Assembly: GCA_954871525.1 (NCBI GenBank)
Contig: OX940866.1
Span: forward strand, 37,026,521 to 37,090,520
Source: Parietaria judaica
Lineage: Eukaryota; Streptophyta; Magnoliopsida; Rosales; Urticaceae
Length of the DNA stretch: 64,000 bases
Reading direction: 5' to 3'
Shown here: one piece after another, positions 1 to 12,900 of the stretch
How positions within the stretch are numbered: the first letter of the stretch is position 1
Layout: the number at the start of each line of letters is the position of its first letter
The notes under the pieces: model-generated
Told to the model about the DNA's origin: nothing
What the model saw: only the letters and a program-made list of their open reading frames with translations
Database searches by the model: none
Program-made: the position numbers and the translations under genes

Positions 1-1190
1 AAATAACTGTTTGGTACACATTTCTGTTTTTATTTTTTAGAAATAAAACAACAGAATAACTGTTTGGAATACGATTCGATTTTTTCTTAAAAAATCAAAT
101 ATTTAATACATTAATAAAATTTAAAAATATTATTACATTAATAATACAATAACATAAATATTATATTACGGTGTAAATTAGATACAATCATGTTTAACAT
201 ATCAAAGCTATATTATATAGTCTAAATAATCAGTTTTAACATGCATCGAGACTTTGAAGGTTCAATGATGAAGTTTAAAGGTGGAAATTTGGTATCTGTT
301 TTCCGGTTTTGTCTCTCTTCCGGTACCGGTCCCGGATCGATTATAAAAAAATCCAAGAAATTTAATTTAAACCCAAGAACTGGTACTTCTCGGTACCCAT
401 TTTTAGAATTGAGAACTGAAAATGATGCCCTAAACAAATATTCCCCGGTTTTTGTTACCGGTTCTGATTTTAAACTACATGTCATTTTTTTAGTTTTTAG
501 TACGTCATTTTTAGTGTATTTTAAACTTTTATTGTCGTTTTTATACTATTTGTAGTTTTTAATTTTTGGTTTTCAAAAATACATGTGGTTTTTAAGTCAA
601 GCACTTATAAAACCGAAATCAGTAAAAAAAAAATCCCAATTTTTTGGAACATAGACGAAAAAAAGAAGAAGTTATTTCCCGGTTCCCGGTTCGGATTTTA
701 CTCTTAATGAAGTCGATAGAAATAAGGAGTGATGAAAGAAAAAATTGAGTGAAAAAACAGAAAACAACAAAAATCTGTATTTGAAAATCCTTAAGAAAAA
801 TAGAATAAAACTTGAAATGTTTTGGAGTTCAATTTGATGAGTTACACACCAAACAGTTTTTTTTCCAGTGTAACTGTACAAGTTAGAAAACTGAAAAACT
901 ATTTTCAAGTTATGTAGGAAACACAAACACAGCCTTTGCTTTCCTTATTCCACATATTTCATTTTTACTATTCAAACTCAATTCTCTCTTGATAATACAC
1001 TAAAGACCAAAGTGAAATTTGAGAGCTAAAAAACAAGAATAAATTATAAAATAATCCCAATAATTGATCATCTTCTTAATAATGAATAAGAAAATGAAGC
1101 TCTTGGATCCAGATCTTCTTCTATAAGCAAAGCAAAACATGGCCATGTTTTACAATCTCCATATCATCGCATAATCTCTCTCTCCCAGCG
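1..1190. other. Intergenic region and RGI3-like gene upstream/5' UTR
   Basis: No convincing gene is visible. Positions about 290-480 and 675-700 contain GGTACCGG/TTCCCGGTTC-rich stretches in otherwise AT-rich DNA, the composition typical of non-autonomous plant hAT-like repeats. ACTGTTTGGT occurs near positions 7 and 63, and its reverse complement near 850, which hints at a degraded inverted-repeat element. I could not find a matching target-site duplication. The last 100-200 bases probably carry the promoter and 5' UTR of the downstream receptor kinase. Confidence 0.4.
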
Positions 1191-4100
1191 ATGCCTTCTT
1201 CTCTAAGCAACCTCCTCCTCCTCCTCTCCTCCTTCAACCTTCACTTCCTTCTATGCCACTCCATCAACGACCAGGGTCGAGCTCTGCTCGCGTGGAGGCA
1301 GAGCTTGAACAGCTCCTCGGAGGAGCTCAACTCATGGAGCCCCACCCACTCCACTCCCTGCAACAACAACTGGTTCGGAGTTGTCTGCAACGACAATGGC
1401 GATGTCGTCCACCTCACTCTGAAGTCCATGGACTTACAAGGCTCCCTCCCTGCCAATCTTCACCCTCTCAACTCTCTAACCACTCTCGTTCTCTCATCCG
1501 CCAATCTCACGGGTCCCATTCCCGTCGAGTTCGGCGACTATTCCGAGCTCGCCTTCCTCGACGTCAGCGACAACGCGCTCTCCGGCGAGATTCCACCGAG
1601 TCTCTGCAAGTTGACCAAGCTCGAGACTCTGTTTCTCAACACCAATTCGCTTGAAGGGGCGATTCCGGTCGGCATTGGGAATCTCTCGCGCCTGACGAGC
1701 TTGACGCTGTACGACAACGAGCTCGATGGCGAGATTCCGAGGAGCTTCGGGGCGTTGCGGGAGCTTGAGGTGTTCAGGGCTGGCGGGAACAAAAACTTGA
1801 GAGGCGAGCTTCCATGGGAGATCGGGAATTGCACGAAGCTGGTGATGTTGGGACTCGCAGAGACCAGCATTTCTGGGAATTTGCCTGCTTCCATTGGAGA
1901 GCTGAAGCGGGTTCAGACGATTGCGATTTACACATCTCTTCTCTCTGGTCCCATCCCTGAAGAGATTGGGAATTGTACCGAATTGAAGAGCTTGTATTTG
2001 TACCAGAACTCGATATCTGGGCCCATCCCCAAGACGATCGGGAAGCTGAAGAAGCTCGAGAGCCTTCTGTTGTGGCAGAATAGCCTCGTCGGGACGATTC
2101 CGGCCGAGCTCGGATCCTGCCAAGAGCTGAAAGTCTTGGACTTTTCGGAAAATGGACTAACCGGGCCGATTCCGCCGGAGTTTGGCAAATTGACGAAGCT
2201 CGAGGAGCTTCAGTTGAGCGTCAACAAGCTGTCGGGGTCGGTTCCCGAGGAAATCTCGGGGTGCTCGGCGCTGACACACCTCGAATTCGATAACAACGAG
2301 ATTTCAGGGGCGATCCCAGCCGGTATTGGGAGCCTGAAGAGTTTGACGCTCTTCTTTGCGTGGCAGAATAAGCTCACCGGGATTCTTCCGGAAAGTTTGG
2401 CAGACTGCGATCGGCTTCAGGCGCTTGATTTATCGTACAACGGCTTGTCGGGGCAGATTCCAAGCCGTATTTTCGGGCTTCGAAACTTAACGAAGCTACT
2501 CTTGCTGTCCAACGAGTTTTCGGGATTCATTCCTCCTGATATAGGAAGCTGCACGAGCCTCTATAGGCTCAGGCTCAACCAGAACAGGCTCAGCGGCACT
2601 GTTCCATCGGAAATCGGTAACTTGAAGAATTTGAATTTCATTGATTTGAGCGAAAATCGTCTCGTCGGGCCCGTCCCGACCTCGATATTGGGCTGCGAGA
2701 GCTTGGAGTTTCTTGATCTTCACGCCAATGGCCTCACCGGCGCTGTCCCAGAGAGCCTCCCGACGAGCTTGCAGTTTGTCGACATGTCGAAGAACCAGCT
2801 CACTGGGGAACTAACACAGAAGATAGGTTCTCTCTCGGAGTTGACGAAGCTCAACTTGGGAGAGAACAGGATCTCCGGCTCAATCCCACCGGAGATCCGC
2901 TCCCTCGGGAAGCTCCAGATGTTGGACCTTGGCGCGAACCTCTTTGCCGGAGTGATCCCGAAGGAGTTAGGCCTTGTTCCATCGCTCGAGATCTCTCTGA
3001 ACCTAAGCTCCAACCGGCTCTCGGGCCCGATCCCTGCCCAATTCGCCGGCCTCACCAAGCTCGGCGTCCTTGACCTCTCACATAACGCCCTCTCCGGAGA
3101 CTTAACCCCGCTCGCCACCCTCGAGAATCTCGTTGCCCTCAACGTTTCCCACAATACCCTCTCTGGAAAACTTCCCGACACGCCCTTCTTCCACAAACTT
3201 CCGCTCAGCTCCCTTGCAGCGAACGACGGCCTCTTCATCTCGCCCTCCGGTATTGATGGCCCTGCCTCTGCCACAGAAGCGCGCTCTCCGGCCGCAAAGC
3301 TAGTCATGTCAATCCTCATCAGCGCGAGTGCGGTTTTAATACTCCTCGCTGTCTACGCGCTCATCCGCACACGGATCGCCACCCGGGCATTAGCTGCAGA
3401 AAACGCCACATGGGAGTTGACTTTCTACCAGAAGCTCGACCTCTCGATCGACGACATCGTCCGACACCTGACCTCCTCGAACGTGATCGGGACGGGGAGC
3501 TCCGGGGTCGTCTACCGCGTCCCCATCCCAGCTGGAGAGACGCTGGCGGTGAAGAAGATGTGGTCTGCAGAGGAGTCGGCCGCGTTTTTTGGGTCGGAAA
3601 TTCGAGCCCTCAGCGCGGTCCGCCACAAGAACATAATCCGGCTGCTCGGGTGGGGGTCGAACCGGAGCGTGAAGCTGCTTTTTTACGACTATCTCCCCAA
3701 CGGCAGCCTGAGCTCGATGCTCCACGGAGCGGCGTCGGCGGGTAAGGGGGTAGGGGCAGAGTGGGAAACGAGGTACGAGGTCGCGGTGGGCGTGGCTCAC
3801 GCTCTGGCATATCTCCACCACGACTGCGTACCGGCGATCATGCACGGGGACGTGAAGGCCATGAACGTGCTTTTGGGTGAATGCAATCAGCCTTACCTGG
3901 CTGACTTTGGATTGGCGAGAGTTGTACCAAACGACGACGTTCTCTCCAAGCCTCACAGGCCTCACCTCGCTGGCTCCTATGGTTACATGGCTCCTGGTTA
4001 GTCACTCAATTACTTCTATTAATCCAATTTACTTTCATCTGTTTTTTGTTTTTCAGAATCTCAAATTTCTTGTATGATACTACAAAAATAGCAAGTTTGA

Positions 4101-4586
4101 ATGCTGCTTGTTTCTGGTGAAATTACAGAACATGCTTCAATGCAACGAATCACGGAGAAGAGCGACATATACAGCTTCGGCGTTGTCCTTCTGGAGGTCC
4201 TAACAGGAAGACACCCGCTGGACCCGACTCTGGCGGGCGGGTCTCACCTGGTCCAGTGGGTCAGAGACCACTTGGCCTGCAAAAGAGACCCGTCCGACAT
4301 TCTCGACCCCAAGCTGAGAGGACGGTCTGACCCGGCAATGCACGAGATGCTTCAAACTTTGGCTGTTTCCTTCCTATGCGTCAGCGCAAAGCCTCAGGAG
4401 CGTCCCACAATGAAGGACGTCGTCGCCATGCTCAAGGAGATAAGGCAAACCGAGCCCGAGCTCTCGAAAAGGGCATTATCGCCAGTTCCCCCGTCGCCGC
4501 CGCAACAGATTCCGACGCGGAAGGTCGTCTCGCAGGGCTCGTCCACTAACTCTTTCACCTTTTCAGACGATTCCATGTCGAAGTGA
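1191..4586 (+). CDS. RGI3: LRR receptor-like kinase, RGI3-like (LRR-XI)
   Basis: Two exons, 1191-3996 and 4129-4586, split a Gly-Glu junction (CCTG|GTTAGT...TTACAG|AA) and give 1087 residues, the usual family length. A hydrophobic signal peptide (about 1-24) precedes an LRRNT cap, more than twenty plant-type LRRs (about 70-640), a membrane segment (about 703-725) and a kinase domain. Kinase motifs visible are the Gly-rich loop GTGSSGVVY, the VKK lysine near residue 787, a catalytic loop HGDVKAMN and DFGLA. The single intron lies just before kinase subdomain VIII. The LRR and kinase sequence resembles Arabidopsis At4g26540 (RGI3), one of the receptors for root meristem growth factor (RGF/GLV) peptides that act with SERK co-receptors. 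Peptide specificity here is inferred from family resemblance. Loop HGD replaces HRD, as in close relatives. RGI4/SKM2-like is the main alternative. Confidence 0.93.
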
Positions 4587-5340
4587 AGAAGAGGCAATAT
4601 CACTAGATGTTTTTACTGTATAGTTCTTGTGCATAACACATTGGAGAGAAGAGAGAGAGAGATTAAACAAAAGGGTACATTAGTCATTAATTATTATTTT
4701 AGGTAGTCCTCCTAAGCATATATAATAAATATGTAAGATTTGAAGTGAAGAGTGTATTGAGTAGAAGAAGAAGAAGAAGGATGTTGGAGTTGGGATAAGG
4801 ATTATTGTGGAGAGAGAAACAATGATTGGGTTTGGATTACGTAATAATAAGACAAGTGCGTTGAGCTTGTGTGCCTTTACAGCAGAGCTCACATGGCGAA
4901 ACACACATCACATGATCATGTCCATGTCCATGTCCATGTCCATGTGCTCCGACTTTCCAAATTCAATCATTTGCGAATAAAGCTTTGTGTAGCTCTACAT
5001 GCTTAGCTTCCGTTAGCCCTGTCTAAAATGACAAGATAAAAATCGACAAAATATGTCGAACCACGAAGCGGAAACAGATTCGATTCCGGTCATAAACGCT
5101 AATATATAACAATACAAGTTACATACAGAAGTCTCACACCCAACTTTCATTAGTTGGAGAACGGTGAAAAGAAGAAGCAGAATGATGCATTTACACATTA
5201 GCTGTGTTGTCAGTAACGACAATCACTTACACTTCTGACAACTCCTTCAAGGAAGACCCCCACTCCTGTGGCCACCACACTTTTGGCAATCTCAAAAGGG
5301 AGGGACCACACTCTGTTTGTTGCACACTTAGGCTTGGCAT
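4587..5340. other. Intergenic, 3' ends of two convergent genes
   Basis: This interval holds the 3' UTR regions of the + strand receptor kinase and the - strand RecX gene. Features seen are a short AAG run near 4765-4777 and a CCATGT hexanucleotide repeat (about five copies) around 4917-4945. No ORF of significance is present. Confidence 0.6.
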
Positions 5341-8300
5341 CTAGGGTAACTGACTGGACTCTAACCTTTTTACAATGGGCCCGATCACGTCCCAACTGAA
5401 CCCGCGATACAATAGCCATCGTATGATCCTCGATTTTCTCGTCTCTTTAGGCACGTCACGTCCTCGCAGCCATTGCTTCGAGGCTTGCGTGAAAAGAGTA
5501 TCCATTGATGTCTTTGACAAGCCGTGACTCAACTCGGATTCTTCGTCTCTGAATACGGCATCGATTGCGTTCTCCGTATCAACTTTACTCACTCCCTTCC
5601 TCGAGAGCTCCTGATTGATCCATGTAACAAACAGTACAGTTATTTTTAACGAAAAAGAAAAATATAATATTAACTAGAACTCGATGACTTACTTGCTTGA
5701 TTCGCCGTGGTCCCCAAGTTGAGGAAGACCATCTAGATTGACAAAAAGCTTCCGCAAACCAGCTATCATTGAGCAACCCTCTAAAAGATCGAAAGGGTCA
5801 ATTTTACATACGACAAAAAGCAAGGTCCATTTTATGTGTTCAATGTATTAATTTCTCGTGGCCCGGGCAAGAGAAAGACACCCCTCTAGAAATCAGTTAC
5901 ACACAGTGATCAAATATTGCAAAATAAATGCGAATTCTTGCTGTTTTTCGTCAAAAAGAAGCCCGGACGTTACACTAACGTGCATGTTTCTATAGCGAAG
6001 TGTAGAAATATACGTTGTATTAAAAGTTAATTTGTTTTGATTATTTTGTTATTGCTTTATTAGCTGATTATGTATAAGTTGTAATTATCATTTTATTAAG
6101 GGTAAACTGCGGCTAATGTACCCAATGTTTGATTTTCTGCGGATTATATACTCAATGTTTATTTTTGGCGGCTAATGTACCCAATGTTTGATCCGTTAGA
6201 TATTTTTGGGTTTTCCGTCAGTTAACCGTTAGAGAGTTATATGTACACTTTTCGTATTTTTGACATAACTCACTCATTTTTTGTCCAAATTTTATGTACG
6301 ACCTATGGTTGGAAAGATAACAGATAGATATACAACTTTAGTGTTTTAAGTTTTGTAAAATAAGTTTTAGAAAAATGAGAAATTTCAAATACAACGTAAA
6401 ACTGGACATTAGTTTTATGCAAAATATTTCTTTAGAGCAAATTTTAATATACTTAATGACTTTTTATGATGAAACGTAAAACTAAAAAGTTGTAGATAAA
6501 CTTTTTATCTTTCCAACGGGTGTTTATTTGTAAATTTTGGACAAAAAATGAGTGAGTTATGCCAAAAATATAAAAGATGTGATGTGAAATAATATTTCAT
6601 ATTTTTGGCATAACTCACTCGTTTTTTATCAAAAATTTATAAATAAACATCCGTTGGAAAGATAAAACATTTATCTACAACTTTTTACTTTTACGTTTCA
6701 TCATAAAAAGTCATTAAGTATATTAAAATTTGCTCGAAACAAATATTTTGCATTAAACTAATGTCCAGTTTTACGTTGTACTTGAAATTTCGTATTTTTT
6801 TAAACTGATTTTACAAAACTTAAAACATTAAAGTTGTAGATCTATCTCTTATCTTTCCAACCATAGGTTGTGCATAAAATTTGGACAAAAAATGAGTGAG
6901 TTATGTCAAAAATACGAAAAGTGTACATATAACTCTCTAACGGTCAACTGACGGAAAACCCAAAAATATCTAACGGATCAAACATTGAGTACATTAGCCG
7001 CCAAAAATAAACATTGGGTACATAATCCGCAGAAAATCAAACATTGGGTACATTAGCCGCAGTTTACCCTTTTATTAAATTCATATTCCGAATATAGAGT
7101 ATTATTTCTATCTCAAAAAACCCGAGCTTCTCTTTCTTCACAAAGATATCTTTCATATAGTATTATAAGATAATTAAATCTTCAATTTGATTATTTCAAC
7201 TATATATGGATGAAAAAAAAAATCAAGAGTAGTCTAAATTTTCAAGGTTTAGAAATTCACCTGCTCTGAAAGTCGCTTATTACCGCGTCAACAACAGATG
7301 CGGAGTGTCCCTTGCCGCACAATTTCTTCTTAAGTTCAACCGTAGTAAAAGCCCTATTCAGGAAAGTGTGAAAACACTGATCAACACGTAGATGCTATAA
7401 AGAGATTCTACGAAAACATACAAGAATGACACGCGTTAACCTTGTAGCAAGTAATTTTACTGCCGCTTTCTCTGCATCGTACTTCGTCTTATTTCCACCA
7501 GTGTTTAATACATATTGCTTGCCATATCTATTCCTCCGAGGAATACTTGATTCTTCCGTAAGCTCGTCATCAAGCTCGTCCTCACGCTCTTCCAGGTTAT
7601 CATCGTCTTCAAAGACCTCCTCACACTCTTCCATGATAGTATCTATTTACACAGCAGTTCAAACAGTGAATACAATTATCCCATCTTGTTTTATGAAGTG
7701 TTTATGTGGGAAACGATTATAATACATTAGTAACGAGCAATTTACCTTGATACTGAGGTTTTGCATCAAAACTGGAGCTTTTCTGTTCATCGTGACTGAA
7801 AAAAACCGCAAACTCTGATAATCAAAATCGCATAAATAAAGACACCAGAATAATGTTCACCAATGAAGCAGAGAATCTCTAACCTAGTTGAGTCTAAATT
7901 AACCCGCAGTTTCTGGGAAGTGATGTTTGATTTATTTTCGAAAGGTTGAGCTTGAAATACATTCCGATCACGCTGATTATGGCATTGTTGATGAACGCTC
8001 AACTCTTCAAGTTCTTCCATTACGCTATCCCCAGATTCTTGTATCCCATCATCTACTCAAACACGAGAGTAAAGAATGAGATCAACGGAATCAAACTCAC
8101 ATAACTGATAGAGGGGGTTCAATTAGAAGTTATGCCTTGCTCAACAGTACTGCACATTCGAGTCTCTGAATCGAAATCGAATCGCCTCTGGACATGATTC
8201 CCGCCATATTGAACTTGAGTGTCCAAGGGAGGAGATGGTTCTGAAAATTGAAAAGATTCTTTGCTTATGGAAACTTTCATCGTCTCCGAAGCCTGTGATT

Positions 8301-8541
8301 TCTTGGGAATGTACCTAAGGGGACCCGAATCCGAACTGTAATCTCTCTTCTTGTTCGAACATGTAATCAGACTGTTGTTATCAACCCTAACATTGCAAAG
8401 AGATATATGTATGTATGAGTGAGAAGAAGCAGCACAAAAGTGTAGTGTTTGCAGGGAGAGAAAATGGAACCAAGGAGTGGGAATCGCATGGCCATGGCGA
8501 TGAAGAAGTCTGACGGTGACTGTGAGTGAGGAGATCTTCAT
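5341..8541 (-). CDS. RecX-family regulatory protein, probably organellar
   Basis: Seven exons read on the - strand: 8541-8136, 8052-7884, 7795-7746, 7642-7441, 7353-7261, 5780-5693 and 5610-5341, for 425 residues. The C-terminal half (about 276-425) matches the RecX fold of three-helix repeats. Recognisable segments are RAFTTVELKKKLCGKGHSA, WSSSTWGPRRIK and the ending SRIIRWLLYRGFSWDVI. Bacterial RecX binds RecA and inhibits filament formation; plant homologues (Arabidopsis At3g13226) are thought to act on organellar RecA. The basic, hydrophobic N-terminus fits an organelle presequence, followed by an acidic low-complexity linker. The first intron is ambiguous: a GC-AG donor (CAAG|GCATAAC) keeps frame, as does a weaker GT donor 15 bases upstream in the transcript. 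The intron between 5781 and 7260 contains a 970-bp MITE. Confidence 0.85.
6100..7069. mobile_element. Foldback MULE-type MITE inside a RecX intron
   Basis: The element begins GGGTAAACTGCGGCTAATG and ends with the reverse complement of that sequence. Nearly all of its 970 bp forms one inverted repeat, with two arms of about 475 bp around a short centre near 6580-6600. Perfect 9-bp direct repeats TTTTATTAA flank it (6091-6099 and 7070-7078). The 9-bp duplication and long terminal inverted repeats are hallmarks of Mutator-like elements; no coding capacity is present. It lies in the RecX intron, so its transcript could fold into a long hairpin. Confidence 0.9.
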
Positions 8542-8786
8542 TTCCGAGCTCCAATTGGGAAATCAAACCCTAATTTTGACGAAGAACAGATAGATAGATA
8601 GATAGATAAATGCGCAAAAGAAAAAGAAGATCAAACGACAAGAAGAGACAATGAAAACAAATTTATCTATTAACAAAATACCTAATATTCGGTTAATATT
8701 TATAAAATAGCAAATTAATCATATTAACAGTTATAATAATTATATTAACCATTGAAAAATAGCCAATATTTGGCTATTTTTGTAAA
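8542..8786. other. RecX upstream region and left half of an interrupted repeat
   Basis: A GATA tetranucleotide run lies near 8588-8608. From about 8665 to 8786 the sequence matches 14830-14940 and is the left half of a roughly 200-bp dispersed repeat. The Pack-MULE inserted into this repeat, and its right half resumes at 14492. Confidence 0.6.
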
Positions 8787-8954
8787 GGGCTTATTAGGAA
8801 AACCCTCAATCAAAATCAAACTATTTAAAAGGGTACTCAAATGTTTGCTAAAATTAAAGAAAGCCTCATTTGGACTTTTTAGGACAAATATACCCCCTTT
8901 GTTTTTCAATCACGTTCGACGAAGCCTTGTTGTTCGACTTCTCTTCTTCCGCCA

Positions 8955-9362
8955 TTGTTGCTCGCTCCCCTTCCCCGACATCGTGCTGGTCGGCGGCGAG
9001 CCACCGCTCTCCCCATCGAACTACTTCCGCCGCAGATTCCAGTAGCTCCGGTGACTCCGCCGCCGGGGAACGGCAACAAGATCGCGAAGGCGGTCGCGGC
9101 GACGGCGGCGAGCACGCTGGTCGTCACGGGCCTGGATTTTGCCCTCTTCATCGTTGCCAAAATAAGGAGGAGAGAGAAAACTGTCGCCGCCGGGAATGTT
9201 GACGGTGGCAGCGTTGATGGCGGCGAAGGAGGAGGAGCGGGAAGGCCGTTGCCGTTGCAGTCGCGGAGCAATTTCGTTAGGTACCAGGGAGATGTGAAGG
9301 GGATCATCGTGGACGGGAATGGACTGGACGTGCTTTACTGGAGGAAGCTCGAGAGATCATAA
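8955..9362 (+). pseudogene. Captured class I formin fragment (TM region)
   Basis: The frame encodes a proline-rich stretch (PQIPVAPVTPPP), then NGNKIAKAVAATAASTLVV leading into a hydrophobic segment and a basic stop-transfer RRREK. It ends with FVRYQGDVKGIIVDGNGLDV and LYWRKLE. That order (Pro-rich, membrane anchor, basic patch, then a V-K-G-x-I-V-D-x-N-G-x-D-V-x-Y-W-R-K motif) is the juxtamembrane part of plant class I formins, upstream of FH1. Neither FH1 nor FH2 follows; a stop comes right after the motif. It sits next to the left terminal repeat of the Pack-MULE. It is a transduplicated fragment, not a working formin. Whether it is transcribed is unknown. Confidence 0.75.
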
Positions 9363-9479
9363 TAGGATTTTTGATCATGATGATAAGTATTTAACCATAA
9401 TCTGGTGTGAAAAAAAAAATGTATGTTCTGAATAAATTGGTGTCAATTTTGAACTCTATAATTGGTGTGTTAGTGGGTT

Positions 9480-9570
9480 ACTAATTAATTGTGTTTAACC
9501 AGCTTGCAATGATGATGTGTGACTGTGAAGAGTTTCAAACCAGCTTGCACTGATGATGTGTGACTGTGAA
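9480..9570. repeat. Direct duplication of about 43 bp
   Basis: Two adjacent copies of a segment containing CCAGCTTGCA(A/C)TGATGATGT and GTGACTGTGAAG occur side by side within the Pack-MULE. It is probably a replication-slippage product. Confidence 0.7.
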
Positions 9571-9599
9571 GGGTGAAACTGAAGCAAGTTTATACTGTT

Positions 9600-9904
9600 A
9601 AATTCTTCATTCTCAGGCATTGATGGCTCATAATTTTACGACTATGAACAGCAGAAGAGACGAGTCACGTGCGAACAAACCCTAGATTTCGAAGAGAATT
9701 TGAGACGAGGGCCGAAGATAATTCGTTATGACTACGAGTGCCGAAGAAGCCGAAGAGCGTCACCGAAGAGAATTTGAGACGAGAGTCAAAGAAGCCAAGA
9801 AGCCGAGAAGCCTAATTCGATACGAAAGCAAAACCCCCGAAGAGCGTCGTCGAAAGGAATTCGAAACCAACGCCGAAGATAATTAGATACGAGTTGTCAA
9901 AGAA
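9600..9904. repeat. Imperfect GAAGAGAATTTGAGACGAG repeats in Pack-MULE
   Basis: This stretch repeats CGAAGAGAATTTGAGACGAG, GCCGAAGA and AAGAAGCC variants several times. There is no continuous reading frame and no family resemblance. It may be a third captured fragment or internal MULE sequence; I cannot tell which. Confidence 0.4.
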
Positions 9905-12900
9905 GCCAAATATCGTGTAATTATATTTATGTAATTCGAGTTACCTAAATGTAACTGGAGTTACATATAGGTAATTGTAGTTACATTCAAGTAACTATAA
10001 TTACATATGTGTAATATCTTGATTGTAATTTTTTCAAAGTTAGTACTTAGTATAATAACCGAAGTTACATTATCGTTACTGAAGTTACATTATCGTAACT
10101 GAAGTTACACTTATGTAACTGTAGTTACAATTTCAGTATATTTGTTCAAATAATAATTTAGTGCTTTGGGAGTTAATTTGGAAGTATTAACATAATTTTT
10201 GTAACTGAAGTTACACTTTTGTAACTCAAGTTACATAAGTGTAACCGGTGTTACATTTTTGTAACAGGAGTTACACTTTCGTAATTCTAGTCATAAATGG
10301 TTATACTTATGTTACATAATTATATTAATCCAGTCTCCATCTAAAGGTATGTAGCAATAATTTCACATGATTTGAGTTACAAAAAAAAAATTAAATTGAA
10401 ATATTACCAAAAAAATAGTGACATACAATTATGTAATAATATGACCACAATAATGTAATACAATGACCACAATCATTAGAGTTACACTAATGTAAATGTG
10501 GTTACACTAATTTAATTGGAATTAAAGTTTTGTAACCGAAGTTACATTATCGTAACCGAAGTTACATTATCGTAACCGAAGTTACATTATTGTAACTGAA
10601 GTTACACTTATGTAACTGTAGTTACAATTTCAGTATATTTGTTCAAATAATAATTTAGTGCTTTGGGAGTTAATTTGGAAGTATTAAAATAATTTTTGTA
10701 ACTGAAGTTACACTTTTGTAACTCAAGTTACATAAGTGTAACCGGTGTTACACTTTTGTAACAGGAGTTACACGTTCGTAATTCTAGTCATATATGGTTA
10801 CACTTATGTTACATAATTATATTAATCCAGTCTCCATCTAAAGGTATGTAGCAATAATTTCATATAATTTCAGTTTCAAAAAAGAATTTAAATTGAAATA
10901 TTGCCAAAAAATAGTGACATACAATTATATAATAGTATGACCACAATTATGTAATACTATGACCACAATCATTAGAGTTATACTAATGTAAATGTGGTTA
11001 CACTAATTTAATTGGAATTAAAGTTTTGTAACCAAAGTTACATTATCGTAACCGAAGTTACATTATTGTAACTGAAGTTACACTTATGTAACTGTAGTTA
11101 CAATTTCAGTATATTTGTTCAAATAATAATTTAGTGCTTTGGGGGTTAATTTGGAAGTATTAAAATAATTTTTGTAACTGAAATTACACTTTTGTAACTC
11201 AAGTTACATAAGTGTAACCGGTGTTACACTTTTGTAACAGGAGGTACACTTTTGTAACAGGAGTTACACTTTCGTAATTCTAGTCATATATGGTTACACT
11301 TATGTTACATAATTATATTAATCCAGTCTCCATCTAAAGGTATGTAGCAATAATTTCACATAATTTGAGTTACAAAAAAGAATTTAAATTGAAATATTGC
11401 CAAAAAATAGTGACATACAATTATGTAATAGTATGACCACAATTATGTAATACTATGACCAAAATCATTAGAGTTACACTAATGTAAATGTGGTTACACT
11501 AATTTAATTAGAATTAAAGTTTTGTAACTCAAGTTACATTATCGTAACCGAAGTTACATTATCGTAACTGAAGTTACATTGTCGTAACTGAAGTTACATT
11601 ATCGTAACCGAAGTTACATTATCGTAACTGAAGTTACATTGTCGTAACTGAAGTTACACTTATGTAACTGTAGTTACAATTTCAGTATATTTGTTCAAAT
11701 AATAATTTAGTGCTTTGGGAGTTAATTTGGAAGTATTAACATAATTTTTGTAACAGAAGTTACACTTTTGTAACTCAAGTTACATAAGTGTAACCGGTGT
11801 TACACTTTTGTAACAGGAGTTACACTTTCGTAATTCTAGTCATATATGGTTATGTAATAATATGACCACAATTATGTAATAATATGACCACAATCATTAG
11901 AGTTACACTAATGTAAATGTGGTTACACTAATTTAATTGGAATTAAAGTTTTGTAACCGAAGTTACATTATCGTAACCGAAGTTACATTATCGTAACTGA
12001 AGTTACAATATCGTAACTGAAGTTACACTTATGAAACTGGAGTTACAATTTCAATATATTTGTTCAAATAATAATTTAGTGCTTTGGGAGTTAATTTGGA
12101 AGTATTAAAATAATTTTTGTAAATGAAGTTACACTTTTGTAACTCAAGTTACATAAGTGTAACCGGTGTTACACTTTTGTAACAGGAGTTACACTTTCGT
12201 AATTCTAGTTATATATGGTTACACTTATGTTACATAATTATATTAATCCAGTCTCCATCTAAGGGTATGTAGCAATAATTTCACATAATTTGAGTTACAA
12301 AAAAGAATTTAAATTGAAATATTGTCAAAAAATAGTGACATACAATTATGTAATAGTATGACCACAATTATGTAATACTATGACATCAATCATTAGACTT
12401 ACACTTATGTAAATGTGGTTACAATAATTTAATTGGAATTAAATTTTTGTAACCGAAGTTACATTATCGTAACTGAAGTTACACTTATGTAACTGTAGTT
12501 ACACTTTGTAACCGGAGTTACAATTTCAATATATTTGTTCAAATAATAATTTAGTGCTTTGGGAGTTAATTTGGAAGTATTAAAATAATTTTTGTAACTG
12601 AAGTTACACTTTTGTAATAGGAGTTACACTTTCGTAATTCTATCATATATGGTTATGTAATAATATGACCACAATTATGTAATAATATGACCACAATCAT
12701 TAGAGTTACACTAATGTAAATGTGGTTACACTAATTTAATTGGAATTAAAGTTTTGTAACAAAAGTTACATTATCGTAACCGAAGTTACATTATCGTAAC
12801 TGAAGTTACAGCTTCCATGATTCTCTCGCTGTCCCTATCCCTCGGACCCGTGCTATTAATACACATTATGTGATAAAATAGTGTTTTATCTTTATTGGAA

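Noticed and set aside
1..900. MITE bounded by ACTGTTTGGT inverted motifs
   Set aside because: The inverted match is short and no flanking duplication is visible; the left end may lie outside the window.
1494..3965. Long antisense open frames over the receptor kinase
   Set aside because: They are shadows of a G+C-rich LRR/kinase coding sequence; the codons and family match belong to the + strand.
8906..9307. Antisense frame over the formin fragment
   Set aside because: The + strand frame carries the clear formin juxtamembrane motifs; the - strand frame is a shadow.
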